64,000 bases of DNA from BJGV01 sp965205785 (GTDB taxonomy: Bacteria; Pseudomonadota; Gammaproteobacteria; Burkholderiales; Nitrosomonadaceae): positions 1,922,001-1,986,000 of the forward strand of contig OZ242188.1 of the NCBI GenBank assembly GCA_965205785.1, written 5' to 3'. Below the pieces are notes generated by a model. The model was not told the origin of the DNA. It ran no database searches and saw nothing but the letters and a program-made list of their open reading frames with translations. The translations under genes and the position numbers were made by a program. Positions within the stretch are counted from its first letter, which is position 1; each line of letters starts with the position of its first letter. Positions 44,094 through 53,120 of the stretch are shown here, piece after piece.

Positions 44094-45089
44094 TTAATTC
44101 ATGCGACTTCTCATACGTTGGACTTCCCGCATTGCACCCATCACACCTATTTTCTGGTTCATAACAACGTATATAGGAAAATTTTTCATCATTTCGGAAT
44201 AACGACCCTTTTTACAAAAAGATTTTAAAAAATTACCTTCTTTAAGTTTATTTATTATATTTGGTGCAATACCGCCAGCTAAATACACTCCGCCATGGCA
44301 TAGCCCTGTCAGGGCAAGATTCCCAGCGTAAGCCCCATAAATTTCAATAAATAAATTAAGGGCCTTCAATGCAATTGGGTGTTTTCGGTGTAGTGCAAGA
44401 TCAGTAACTATCTGAGAATTATTGGCATTTATATTTTTTTGTATAAGCTCATTATTCTTATTCAGAGCTGTTTGTAAGAAATTAAAAATATCTACAAGGC
44501 CATTCCCTGATAAGACTCTTTCTATAGAAACATGGCCAAATTTCTGTCTCTGAAATTCAAGAAAATTATCTTGTAACGGGTTGGACGGAGCAAAATCTAC
44601 ATGCCCTGCTTCAGTTGAGAGAGGAATATAGCAATTGTCCTGCCAGGTAAGCCATGCTACGCCCATTCCAGTACCTGCACCTAATAGTACTTTCATAGAC
44701 TGAGTCTGAAGAATTCCTATTTGTAGAGTTTCTAGATCATTTTCCGGTAAATTTTCAATACTTAGTGCTGCGGCTTCAAAATCATTAATTAATTTTACGT
44801 TAGGAATAGAAAATTCTTTTGTAATTTTTGTTGCATCAATTTGCCATGGTAAATTTGTTAGATTTGAGCATTGTGCTGCAATAGGACCAGCAACTGCAAA
44901 GCAGGCAGTGGTAGGCGTACATTTTTTGGTCTTACTGAGAAAGTCTTTTAGTATCTCAGAAAAATTAGTGAAGTTGCTACTATTGTATTGATGTTCAAGG
45001 TGTACCTTTGTCGTACCATCTATAAATTGTCCTAACCATAGTAGAATCTTAGTACCACCAATATCACCACAAACAAAATATCTGCTCAT
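44094..45089 (-). CDS. glk: Glucokinase
   Basis: A 331-residue ROK-like/Glk family kinase. The phosphate motif CGDIGGTKILLWLG is at the N terminus; the glucose-binding LPWQIDATKI and LINDFEAAA and the LGAGTGMGVAWL motif follow. It phosphorylates glucose to glucose-6-phosphate. The start is ATG 45089 after GGATG; an ATG two codons upstream is also possible. Divergent from the ccm operon. Confidence 0.9.
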   Translation of the reverse strand: MSRYFVCGDIGGTKILLWLGQFIDGTTKVHLEHQYNSSNFTNFSEILKDFLSKTKKCTPTTACFAVAGPIAAQCSNLTNLPWQIDATKITKEFSIPNVKLINDFEAAALSIENLPENDLETLQIGILQTQSMKVLLGAGTGMGVAWLTWQDNCYIPLSTEAGHVDFAPSNPLQDNFLEFQRQKFGHVSIERVLSGNGLVDIFNFLQTALNKNNELIQKNINANNSQIVTDLALHRKHPIALKALNLFIEIYGAYAGNLALTGLCHGGVYLAGGIAPNIINKLKEGNFLKSFCKKGRYSEMMKNFPIYVVMNQKIGVMGAMREVQRMRSRMN

Positions 45090-45235
45090 AATCATCCGCC
45101 AATTGAATCATGCTTTATTGATGATACTAAGAAAATTGAAAGGATACTAATGGTTAATTAATTTGAATTCTTATGTAGAACGGAGCCATAGAGCTTGTTG
45201 ATAAGCTATAATTTTACTTTTTTAGAAAGTACCTG

Positions 45236-45850
45236 ATGTTAAAAGTATCTGATTTAGAATGCGTGCGTGGCGAACGCAGCTTATTCAAAGATGTTAACTT
45301 CTCGCTTGAAGCTGGCGAATTATTGCAGGTTAATGGTCCTAATGGTAGTGGCAAAACAAGTTTGCTAAGGATGTTATGTGGCCTAGCAACACCTGCTCAT
45401 GGAGAGATTAGTTGGTGTGGAGATAGCATTAAATCTTTAGATGAAGATTATTATAATTCTATTACTTATCTAGGACATTTAAATGGAGTCAAGGATAATT
45501 TGAACGCACTTGAAAATTTACGTATTTCAAGTGCTCTAGCTGGGAAGGATATTGATGAAAATAAGGCCTACAAAACTTTACAGAAAATGGGACTAAGTGG
45601 GCGTGAAGTATTACCTGTTAAGATTTTATCTCAAGGGCAGCGTCGGAGAGTAACGTTAGCTCGTTTATTAGTAAGTAGCACAGTATTATGGATACTTGAT
45701 GAACCTTTAGTTGCACTCGACATTTCTGCAGTACTGCTAGTAAAGAGTATATTAGAGCAACACTTAGAAAAAGGGGGCATGGTTGTAATGACTACCCATC
45801 AGGATATAAATATTACTGCTGTAGTAACGAAGCGATTGCAGCTTAATTAA
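45236..45850 (+). CDS. ccmA: Heme exporter ATP-binding protein CcmA
   Basis: A 204-residue ABC ATPase. Walker A is GPNGSGKTS, the signature reads LSQGQRRRVTLARLL, and Walker B is LWILDEPLVALD. With CcmB, CcmC and CcmD it releases holo-CcmE in cytochrome c maturation System I. First gene of the ccm operon; ccmB follows after one base. Confidence 0.95.
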   Translation: MLKVSDLECVRGERSLFKDVNFSLEAGELLQVNGPNGSGKTSLLRMLCGLATPAHGEISWCGDSIKSLDEDYYNSITYLGHLNGVKDNLNALENLRISSALAGKDIDENKAYKTLQKMGLSGREVLPVKILSQGQRRRVTLARLLVSSTVLWILDEPLVALDISAVLLVKSILEQHLEKGGMVVMTTHQDINITAVVTKRLQLN

Positions 45851-45851
45851 T

Positions 45852-46511
45852 ATGTTTCTATGGGTAATTCAGCGTGATCTTCTTTTGGCAATGCGTCAAC
45901 GAGCAGACGTATTAACTACTTTATTTTTCTTTATTATTGTAGTAAGTCTATTTCCTTTGGGTGTAGGACCTGAGATTAATATGCTTCGTTCTATGGCGCC
46001 TGGTGTGGTCTGGGTTGCTGCCCTATTAGCCTCCATGTTATCACTAGAAAGAATGTTTTCCAGTGATTATCTAGATGGAACATTAGAACAAATGATGCTC
46101 TCTCCACAGCCATTATCTCTGCTAGTACTTGGTAAAGCTCTGGCACACTGGATGGTAACTGGCGTTCCACTGGTTTTAATAGCTCCAATACTTGGAGTCC
46201 AATTTGACTTACAAGCGGACGCGTTATTTGTGCTTGCTGTGTCCTTATTGTTGGGCACACCTGTATTGAGCCTTATTGGGGCTATCGGTGCAGCTCTTAC
46301 ATTAGGGCTCAGAGGTGGTGGAGTATTAGTATCGCTTCTAGTTCTCCCCTTATACATTCCAGTGCTAATATTCGGTGCTGGTGCTGTAGAGGCAAGCTCT
46401 GCAGGCCTGGGCGCTGATGCACATCTATCATTACTTGGGGCATTTCTATTGGCGTCACTTGTGCTGTCACCGTGGGCTACAGCAACTGCACTACGAATCT
46501 CAACAGAATAA
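45852..46511 (+). CDS. ccmB: Heme exporter membrane protein CcmB
   Basis: A 219-residue six-helix membrane subunit. The family start is WVIQRDLLLAMRQRADVLTTLFFF, with MLSLERMFSSDYLDGTLEQMMLS as the conserved cytoplasmic loop. It forms the membrane part of the CcmAB ABC transporter. Confidence 0.94.
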   Translation: MFLWVIQRDLLLAMRQRADVLTTLFFFIIVVSLFPLGVGPEINMLRSMAPGVVWVAALLASMLSLERMFSSDYLDGTLEQMMLSPQPLSLLVLGKALAHWMVTGVPLVLIAPILGVQFDLQADALFVLAVSLLLGTPVLSLIGAIGAALTLGLRGGGVLVSLLVLPLYIPVLIFGAGAVEASSAGLGADAHLSLLGAFLLASLVLSPWATATALRISTE

Positions 46512-46566
46512 AGAGTAAAGAAAGCAATTATAAATTTTATATATATGAGTTAAAATAGAGAGTTAA

Positions 46567-46582
46567 TGTGATTTTTATCACA
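46567..46582. promoter_or_regulatory. CRP-type box TGTGATTTTTATCACA upstream of ccmC
   Basis: The core TGTGA-N6-TCACA is a perfect match to the Crp-family consensus, with the added A on the 5' side (AATGTGA). It lies in the 127-bp ccmB-ccmC gap, 56 bp before the ccmC ATG. This suggests an internal, regulated promoter that would drive ccmC-I separately from ccmAB. Confidence 0.55.
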
Positions 46583-46638
46583 GAGATTAGAAGTAAATTT
46601 AGGCAAAATCATATAACTCCTTAAAACTATTACAAGAA

Positions 46639-47376
46639 ATGGCAATTAACTGGTTTAAATATTCTTCTCCGGCAAGTTTTTATTTTCTTGCCGGCAAGCT
46701 TATCCCGATATTTTCTGTCGTTGCATTGATATTATTTGTAGTAGGACTCTATATAAGTTTTTTTGTCGCTCCTACTGACTTTCAGCAGAGTGAAGCTTAT
46801 CGAATTATTTTTATCCATGTTCCTGCTGCCTGGATGTCTATGTTCTTATACTTGGTTATGGCTGGTTGGGCTGCTATTGGCCTTGCTTTTAATACTAGAC
46901 TATCATCTATGATAGCTACAGCTATAGCGCCTACAGGGGCAATGTTTACATTTCTGGCCTTATGGACTGGAGCACTCTGGGGTAAACCCATGTGGGGAAC
47001 TTGGTGGGTTTGGGATGCTCGGTTGACATCTGAATTAATTTTGTTATTTCTCTATATTGGATTTATGGCACTCCAGGCAGCTATAGATGATCCTCGTCGG
47101 GCTGATAAGGCTGGTGCTGTATTAGCTTTGGTTGGTGTCGTGAATATTCCGATCATTTATTTCTCAGTAAAATGGTGGAATACTCTCCATCAGGGCGCTA
47201 CTGTTAGCCTTACACAATCACCTAAAATGGCAACAACAATGCTAACTGGAATGCTTATTATGAGCATTGCATGCTGGATCTATTCCATTGCGTTAGTATT
47301 GATTCGTACACGGACCATTATCCTGGAAAGAGAACGTCATACCATGTGGGTAAGTGAACTACAAAGGGCTACATGA
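46639..47376 (+). CDS. ccmC: Heme handling protein CcmC
   Basis: A 245-residue six-helix protein of the heme-handling family. The tryptophan-rich motif WGTWWVWDARLTSELILLFL is intact, and flanking histidines (FIHVPAAW, and WWNTLHQGATV) are present. It delivers heme to CcmE with CcmD. Its stop overlaps ccmD (ATGA). Confidence 0.96.
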   Translation: MAINWFKYSSPASFYFLAGKLIPIFSVVALILFVVGLYISFFVAPTDFQQSEAYRIIFIHVPAAWMSMFLYLVMAGWAAIGLAFNTRLSSMIATAIAPTGAMFTFLALWTGALWGKPMWGTWWVWDARLTSELILLFLYIGFMALQAAIDDPRRADKAGAVLALVGVVNIPIIYFSVKWWNTLHQGATVSLTQSPKMATTMLTGMLIMSIACWIYSIALVLIRTRTIILERERHTMWVSELQRAT

Positions 47377-47573
47377 TGAACTGGGCAAGCTGGTCAGATT
47401 TTTTTGCTATGGGGGGATACGGATTTTATGTATGGGGTTCCTTTTTAGTATTTTTTATTTGCATAGTTGGTGAGGTTGTATTGGTATTTAATCGCAGGCG
47501 AACTTTGCTGAAGCAACTTAGTCTGATTCATAAAGTAACTCAAAATGAGCAGAATAATGAAACCACGACATAA
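47373..47573 (+). CDS. ccmD: Heme exporter protein CcmD
   Basis: A 66-residue small membrane protein: NWASWSDFFAMGGYGFYVWGSF followed by a membrane helix and a basic tail (FNRRRTLLKQL). It links CcmC to CcmE. The gene overlaps both neighbours. Confidence 0.92.
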   Translation: MMNWASWSDFFAMGGYGFYVWGSFLVFFICIVGEVVLVFNRRRTLLKQLSLIHKVTQNEQNNETTT

Positions 47574-48006
47574 GAAATTAACAATAATCATTGCAAGCGT
47601 TGCTGCCTTAGGTCTTTCTGCAACATTGGTGCTTGATGCATTCCAGAGCAATTTAGTATTTTTTTTCAGCCCAACACAAGTAGCTGGTAATGAAGCTCCT
47701 CAGGGAAAAAGCTTTAGAATTGGAGGACTGGTAGAAGAAGGAAGCGTAAAACGTCAAAGTGACGGGGTTACTGTAAATTTTGTAGTAACTGATACAGCAA
47801 AGGTTATTCCTGTTGTATATACAGGTATTCTTCCTGATTTATTTAAAGAAGGTAAAGGGGTAGTAGCTCAAGGTAAGCTTTCATCTGATGGAACTTTTCG
47901 TGCAGATGAGGTTTTAGCCAAACATGATGAAAACTATATGCCTCCAGAAGCTGCCACAGCATTAGAACAAGCAAGCAAATCACAGGAAACATTATTGATA
48001 CAATAG
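47545..48006 (+). CDS. ccmE: Cytochrome c-type biogenesis heme chaperone CcmE
   Basis: A 153-residue membrane-anchored OB-fold heme chaperone. The heme-attaching His is H127 in LAKHDENYMPPE. An N-terminal anchor (KLTIIIASVAALGLSATLVL) precedes the periplasmic domain. The start at 47545 overlaps ccmD by 29 bp; ATG 47557 (MKPRHKK) is a good alternative. Confidence 0.95.
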   Translation: MSRIMKPRHKKLTIIIASVAALGLSATLVLDAFQSNLVFFFSPTQVAGNEAPQGKSFRIGGLVEEGSVKRQSDGVTVNFVVTDTAKVIPVVYTGILPDLFKEGKGVVAQGKLSSDGTFRADEVLAKHDENYMPPEAATALEQASKSQETLLIQ

Positions 48007-48089
48007 TCATACAAATGATTAGTACATTAGTATTCATTTCCTTTATTAAACATTTAATCTTAATTTAATTTCTAGACTTAACTACCATC

Positions 48090-50099
48090 ATGATTCCAGA
48101 ACTCGGTAATTTTGCTTTAATTCTTGCGTTATTGCTGGCAATTACACAGATGATATTCCCAATAATCGGTGCGGCTCGAGGTATTCCTTCATGGATTGCA
48201 CTCGCACGGCCAGTGGTACAAGGACAATTTGTATTTGTTGCAATTGCTTTTGGCTGTTTGGCCTATTCGTTTGTAAATAATGACTTCTCAGTTCTAAATG
48301 TTGCTCAAAATTCTAATTCTAAATTACCTATTCAATATCGGTTTGCTGCAACCTGGGGTTCACATGAAGGGTCTTTACTATTATGGGTGCTAATGCTTGC
48401 TTCCTGGTCAGTTGCTGTCAGTGTATTTAGCCGGCATTTACCTGATGACATGGTAGCAAGGGTATTAGGAGTAATGGGAATAATTAGTGTTGGATTCTTA
48501 TTGTTTATGTTGTTTACATCTAATCCGTTTGATCGGCTTTTTCCTGCTGCCTTTGAAGGGAGCGACCTTAATCCCCTCTTACAAGATGCAGGTATGGTAG
48601 TGCATCCTCCCATGTTATATATGGGTTATGTTGGATTTTCTGTTGCTTTTGCTTTTGCTATAGCTGCTTTAATAAGTGGACAGATGGATGCAACCTGGGC
48701 GCGTTGGTCACGACCTTGGACTACTGTGGCATGGGTATTCCTTACAATAGGTATTATGCTTGGTAGTTGGTGGGCTTATTATGAATTAGGCTGGGGTGGT
48801 TGGTGGTTCTGGGATCCGGTAGAAAATGCATCATTTATGCCATGGTTGGTTGGTACTGCACTTGTTCATTCTTTAGCAGTCTCAGAAAAGCGTGGCAGTT
48901 TCAAGAGTTGGACCATTTTACTAGCTATTTGTGCTTTTTCTTTAAGCCTACTTGGAACTTTCCTTGTTCGTTCAGGGGTATTAACGTCAGTTCATGCTTT
49001 TGCGACTGATCCTTCACGTGGAATATTTATTTTATCTTTTCTAGTTATTATTATAGGAAGTTCGTTACTTTTATTCGCTTGGAGGGCCCCTAAGATTGGG
49101 CTTGGTGGAAGTTTTGACCTTGTATCAAGGGAATCTCTTTTACTTGCAAATAATCTCTTATTAATGGTAGCAGCAAGTAGTGTCTTACTTGGAACGTTGT
49201 ATCCGTTAGTAATGGATGCACTGGAGCTTGGAAAAATATCTGTAGGCCCTCCTTATTTTGAGTCCGTATTTGTAGCCTTAATGGCGCCAGCAATATTCCT
49301 TATGGGTCTGGGTCCATTAGCCCGTTGGAAGCAGGCAAGCTTACCTGAACTTGCAGTACGTTTGCGCTGGGCATTTGGAGTCAGTATGGTAACTGCCCTA
49401 CTCTTGCCGCTTACTATTGGTGAATGGAAGCCAATGGTTAGTTTTGGGTTATTGTTATCTTTTTGGATTATTACCAGTATATTTGTAAGTCTATGGCAGC
49501 GTATGAAAAGCAGCGGGCATCAAGGATTATTTACTAAATTCTCCAAGCAATCACGTAGCTACTATGGAATGCATTTTGCACATTTTGGTATTGCTATCTT
49601 TATTATTGGTGTAACCATGGTGAATGGTTACGAAACAGAAAAAGATGTACGTATGGATATTGGCGATACAGTTGCTATTGGTGGCTATACTTTCCGTTTT
49701 AACGGTACAAAAGAAGTACCTGGTCCTAACTACCAGAGTATCAGAGGCAATATAGAAGTATTAAATGATGGAGAAAAAATTAATCTTATGCATCCTGAGA
49801 AGCGCACCTATAACGCATCGGGTATGGCTATGACAGAAGCTGCGATTGATACAGGCATATTTCGGGATTTGTATGTGGCTCTTGGAGAGCCTTTAGGTAA
49901 AGGGACTTGGGTGGTTCGGGTTTACCATAAACCATTTGTTGATTGGATTTGGTTCGGATGTTTGTTGATGGCGTTTGGAGGTGCTCTTTCTGTATCCGAT
50001 AGACGTTATCGTATTAAAGTGCGAAAACTATCTGAGAAAAAGGTTGAAGATGAAGAAACTGGGAATGCACCATTAGTTACGGAAACTAGAAAGGCATGA
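48090..50099 (+). CDS. ccmF: Cytochrome c heme lyase subunit CcmF
   Basis: A 669-residue polytopic protein. The WWD heme motif (WGGWWFWDPVENASFMPWLVGT) and the conserved WGSHEGSLLLWVL are present, with about 13-15 membrane helices and a C-terminal soluble part. It forms the heme ligation complex with CcmH and CcmI. Its stop overlaps the ccmG start (ATGA). Confidence 0.97.
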   Translation: MIPELGNFALILALLLAITQMIFPIIGAARGIPSWIALARPVVQGQFVFVAIAFGCLAYSFVNNDFSVLNVAQNSNSKLPIQYRFAATWGSHEGSLLLWVLMLASWSVAVSVFSRHLPDDMVARVLGVMGIISVGFLLFMLFTSNPFDRLFPAAFEGSDLNPLLQDAGMVVHPPMLYMGYVGFSVAFAFAIAALISGQMDATWARWSRPWTTVAWVFLTIGIMLGSWWAYYELGWGGWWFWDPVENASFMPWLVGTALVHSLAVSEKRGSFKSWTILLAICAFSLSLLGTFLVRSGVLTSVHAFATDPSRGIFILSFLVIIIGSSLLLFAWRAPKIGLGGSFDLVSRESLLLANNLLLMVAASSVLLGTLYPLVMDALELGKISVGPPYFESVFVALMAPAIFLMGLGPLARWKQASLPELAVRLRWAFGVSMVTALLLPLTIGEWKPMVSFGLLLSFWIITSIFVSLWQRMKSSGHQGLFTKFSKQSRSYYGMHFAHFGIAIFIIGVTMVNGYETEKDVRMDIGDTVAIGGYTFRFNGTKEVPGPNYQSIRGNIEVLNDGEKINLMHPEKRTYNASGMAMTEAAIDTGIFRDLYVALGEPLGKGTWVVRVYHKPFVDWIWFGCLLMAFGGALSVSDRRYRIKVRKLSEKKVEDEETGNAPLVTETRKA

Positions 50100-50620
50100 T
50101 ACGTTACTTATTGCCATTAGCTGCCTTTATCATTTTGGTGGCATTTTTACTTGTTGGACTTAATCTTAATCCGCGTAAAGTTCCTTCACCGTTAATAGGT
50201 AAGCCAGCACCTGTTTTTAAATTGCAACAACTACATGAGCCAGAAAAGATACTTGAAACAACAGATAATTTAGGTAAAGTTTGGTTGCTGAATGTATGGG
50301 CTTCATGGTGCGCTTCCTGTCGTGATGAACATCCTCTATTAGTACAGTTAGCTAAATCTGGTGTTGTTCCAATCTATGGTCTTAACTATAAGGATAAGAG
50401 GGATCTAGCAATACAGTGGTTAGATCAACTTGGGAACCCATATACTAAAAGTGTGATGGACTCAGAAGGTAGGGTAGGCATTGAATATGGTGTGTATGGC
50501 GTGCCAGAAACATATGTCATAGATAAGACTGGAGTTATTCAATACAAGCAAATTGGCCCAGTAACTATAGATGTTTTAGAGAAAACAATTTTGCCTCTGG
50601 TTAAGGAATTGCAGGGATGA
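50096..50620 (+). CDS. ccmG: Thiol:disulfide interchange protein CcmG/DsbE
   Basis: A 174-residue membrane-anchored thioredoxin-like protein with the active site C72-x2-C75 (WASWCASCRDEHP) and the cis-proline region (YGVPETYVID). It reduces apocytochrome CxxCH thiols. It overlaps ccmF and ccmH at its two ends. Confidence 0.95.
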   Translation: MIRYLLPLAAFIILVAFLLVGLNLNPRKVPSPLIGKPAPVFKLQQLHEPEKILETTDNLGKVWLLNVWASWCASCRDEHPLLVQLAKSGVVPIYGLNYKDKRDLAIQWLDQLGNPYTKSVMDSEGRVGIEYGVYGVPETYVIDKTGVIQYKQIGPVTIDVLEKTILPLVKELQG

Positions 50621-51168
50621 AGTCAAAATTTTTTTTTGAGTTTATAAGAAATTATGCAAATTTAGCGGCTAATAACTTTCAAACATTATCTTGTAAAAGG
50701 CAATTTGTACTGCTACTTTTTATTTTGGTTGTATCTCCTTTAAGCTGGGCAAAAGAAGCTCTACCAGTGGCTGAAAATCCTGAAATAGAAAAACGTATGA
50801 TTGCTTTGTCAGAAGAGTTACGTTGTTTAGTTTGCCAGAATGAGTCCCTGGCTGGATCACGATCTGATTTTGCAAAGGATATCCGTCGTGAAATTCGTGA
50901 ACAATTAATAGAAAATAAGAGCGACAAAGAAATTACTGATTTTTTAGTTGCTCGCTATGGAGATTTTGTACTTTATCGGCCACCAGTAAGAACTAATACA
51001 ATGCTGCTCTGGTTTGGGCCATTTATATTTCTTTTAATTGGTGCATTTGTGCTAATTTTTTACCTTAGGAAACGACGGAACACATTTCAAGAAGCCCCGC
51101 TTTCAAGCGAGAAACTTAAACAAGCTGAGACTTTATTAAAAAAAAGTAGTAATGGTGACAACATATGA
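50617..51168 (+). CDS. ccmH: Cytochrome c biogenesis protein CcmH (thiol reductase)
   Basis: A 183-residue protein with the redox motif LRCLVCQNESLAGS (C70 and C73), followed by a membrane helix (MLLWFGPFIFLLIGAFVLIFYL) and a short cytoplasmic tail. The N-terminal leader is longer than usual (about 45 residues before AKEALP). The CcmI part is a separate gene, as in most betaproteobacteria. Confidence 0.94.
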   Translation: MKSKFFFEFIRNYANLAANNFQTLSCKRQFVLLLFILVVSPLSWAKEALPVAENPEIEKRMIALSEELRCLVCQNESLAGSRSDFAKDIRREIREQLIENKSDKEITDFLVARYGDFVLYRPPVRTNTMLLWFGPFIFLLIGAFVLIFYLRKRRNTFQEAPLSSEKLKQAETLLKKSSNGDNI

Positions 51169-52838
51169 CGTTATTTTGGGTTGTTGCCGGAATTTTTATA
51201 GTTGCTGCTTTACTATTTATTCTTCCCACGTTATTGAGAAATAAGGGAAGTGAAACAGGTGTGGCACGTGATTCAACAAATGTCAGTATTTACCGTGATC
51301 AATTATCTGAGCTGGATAATGATCTGCGCAATGATATTCTAAATCAGGAACAATACGATCAAAGTAAGTCTGAATTACAGCAGCGGATGATGCTGGATAT
51401 GCCGGGAGAAGGCCCTATCTCAGTAGTGACAAAGTTAAATAGCAAACGAAGTATTGCAACTTCAGTTGTACTTATTTTACTAATACCGGTACTAGCAATA
51501 TCCTTATATTTATTTTTAGGAAATACCAAGGCGTTACTACCACAACCTGCTGCAGAACAAATGGAATTAGTTGATAGAGCAATAACTTCTGAAAATGATG
51601 GCCATCAAGAAGTTGCTTCTATGGTTGATAAACTTGTAAAACGCCTTGAAAAAGAACCCGAAGATATAGAAGGTTGGAATATGTTGGGACGAACCTACGC
51701 AATTATGGGTCGTTTTAATGAAGCTCGAGATGTCTATGCGAAGCTGCTTGCAAAATCACCTGATAGCCCTGAAGCATTGGTTAATTATGCTGATGTTCTT
51801 GCAATGACTCAGGATGGGAGTTTAATGGGAAAGCCAATTGAGTTAATCAATAAAGCTTTAAGCATTGACCCGAGAAATCCTAAAGCATTAGCCTTGGCCG
51901 GCACTGCGAAATTTGAACAAGGAGAATTTAATCAGGCTGCTGTATATTGGGAAGAATTGCTAGCTATTATCCCAGCAGAATCCAAGTTGGCTCAATCTGT
52001 TTCAGGAAGCATCAAACAAGCAAAATCACTGGCATCAAATAATCAGGAAAATGTATTAATAGCCAAACAACAAGCTCCGGAATCTGATAAAAAAATAGTA
52101 AATAAAAATTTATCTCCAACAATTTCAGGAATTGTTAATATTAGCCCTACCCTTTCTGCCAAGACTTCACCAGGAGATACACTTTACATATATGCCCGGG
52201 CAAAAAGTGGTCCGAGAATGCCTCTTGCTATTGTTCGTTTACAAGCTAAAGATTTACCTGCTAAATTCACATTAAAGGATGGGATGGGCATGAACCCGAA
52301 TATGAAACTTACTAGCTTCCCTGAAGTTGTAATAAGCGCCAGAGTTACAAAATCCGGAAAGGCTGTACCTGCAAATGGGGATTTACAAGGATTTAGTAAG
52401 GTAGTCAGGATTGGTGATCAGAATGTCAATATTTTGATAGACCGGCAAGTGGGTGAAAATGTACCTATAGAAGTTGTAAAAAAAGATTCATCCCCACCAA
52501 CAATTTCAGGAATTGTTAATATTAGCCCTACCCTTTCTGCCAAGACTTCACCAGGAGATACACTTTACATATATGCCCGGGCAAAAAGTGGTCCGAGAAT
52601 GCCTCTTGCTATTGTTCGTTTACAAGCTAAAGATTTACCTGCTAAATTCACATTAAAAGATGGGATGGGCATGAATCCGAATATGAAGCTTACTAACTTC
52701 CCTGAAGTTGTAATAAGTGCCAGAGTTACAAAATCCGGAAAGGCTATACCTGCGAGTGGAGATTTACAAGGCTTCAGTGAGGTAGTTAGGATTGGTGATC
52801 AGAAGGTCAAAATTCTGATAGACCAACTGGTGCCATAA
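51165..52838 (+). CDS. ccmI: Cytochrome c biogenesis protein CcmI with duplicated C-terminal domain
   Basis: A 557-residue CcmI/CycH protein. It has two membrane helices (residues 1-20 and about 100-120) and a TPR domain at about 140-285 (GWNMLGRTYAIMGRFNEARDVY). A C-terminal beta-rich domain is present twice, at 318-444 and 445-557. The usual protein has one such domain and is about 400-430 residues. The two copies are encoded by a 381-bp in-frame direct repeat with only scattered third-position changes. CcmI holds apocytochrome c C-termini for ligation. Confidence 0.92.
   Translation: MTLFWVVAGIFIVAALLFILPTLLRNKGSETGVARDSTNVSIYRDQLSELDNDLRNDILNQEQYDQSKSELQQRMMLDMPGEGPISVVTKLNSKRSIATSVVLILLIPVLAISLYLFLGNTKALLPQPAAEQMELVDRAITSENDGHQEVASMVDKLVKRLEKEPEDIEGWNMLGRTYAIMGRFNEARDVYAKLLAKSPDSPEALVNYADVLAMTQDGSLMGKPIELINKALSIDPRNPKALALAGTAKFEQGEFNQAAVYWEELLAIIPAESKLAQSVSGSIKQAKSLASNNQENVLIAKQQAPESDKKIVNKNLSPTISGIVNISPTLSAKTSPGDTLYIYARAKSGPRMPLAIVRLQAKDLPAKFTLKDGMGMNPNMKLTSFPEVVISARVTKSGKAVPANGDLQGFSKVVRIGDQNVNILIDRQVGENVPIEVVKKDSSPPTISGIVNISPTLSAKTSPGDTLYIYARAKSGPRMPLAIVRLQAKDLPAKFTLKDGMGMNPNMKLTNFPEVVISARVTKSGKAIPASGDLQGFSEVVRIGDQKVKILIDQLVP
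52116..52835 (+). repeat. 381-bp in-frame tandem duplication inside ccmI
   Basis: Copy 1 starts at 52116 and copy 2 at 52497, a period of 381 bp or 127 codons. Long stretches (for example the first 150 or so bases of each copy) are identical, so the duplication is recent or kept uniform by gene conversion. The last 40-50 bases of copy 1 (linker) have no partner because copy 2 ends with the gene. Confidence 0.93.
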
Positions 52839-53120
52839 CTAAATATTTAATAATAAATAAAGATTTGAAGCAATAAATTATAGTTTTATTCAGTAATTAA
52901 TTATCTAAAACAAAGATAGTCCTGCATAAAAGCGCTTACTTAGCTGTTATGCTTATTCATTTATTCCAGTTATTCTAGTTATACTTTTTTATCCCACGTA
53001 ACATTTTCATTCCTTTTATTAAGCTATATCTCTTATAATTATCCTTTTTAAGAGTAGTGATCATAGTCTCTTCTACACGTTACAATACTTATATAGTGGT
53101 AACCAAACAATATTTTGATC

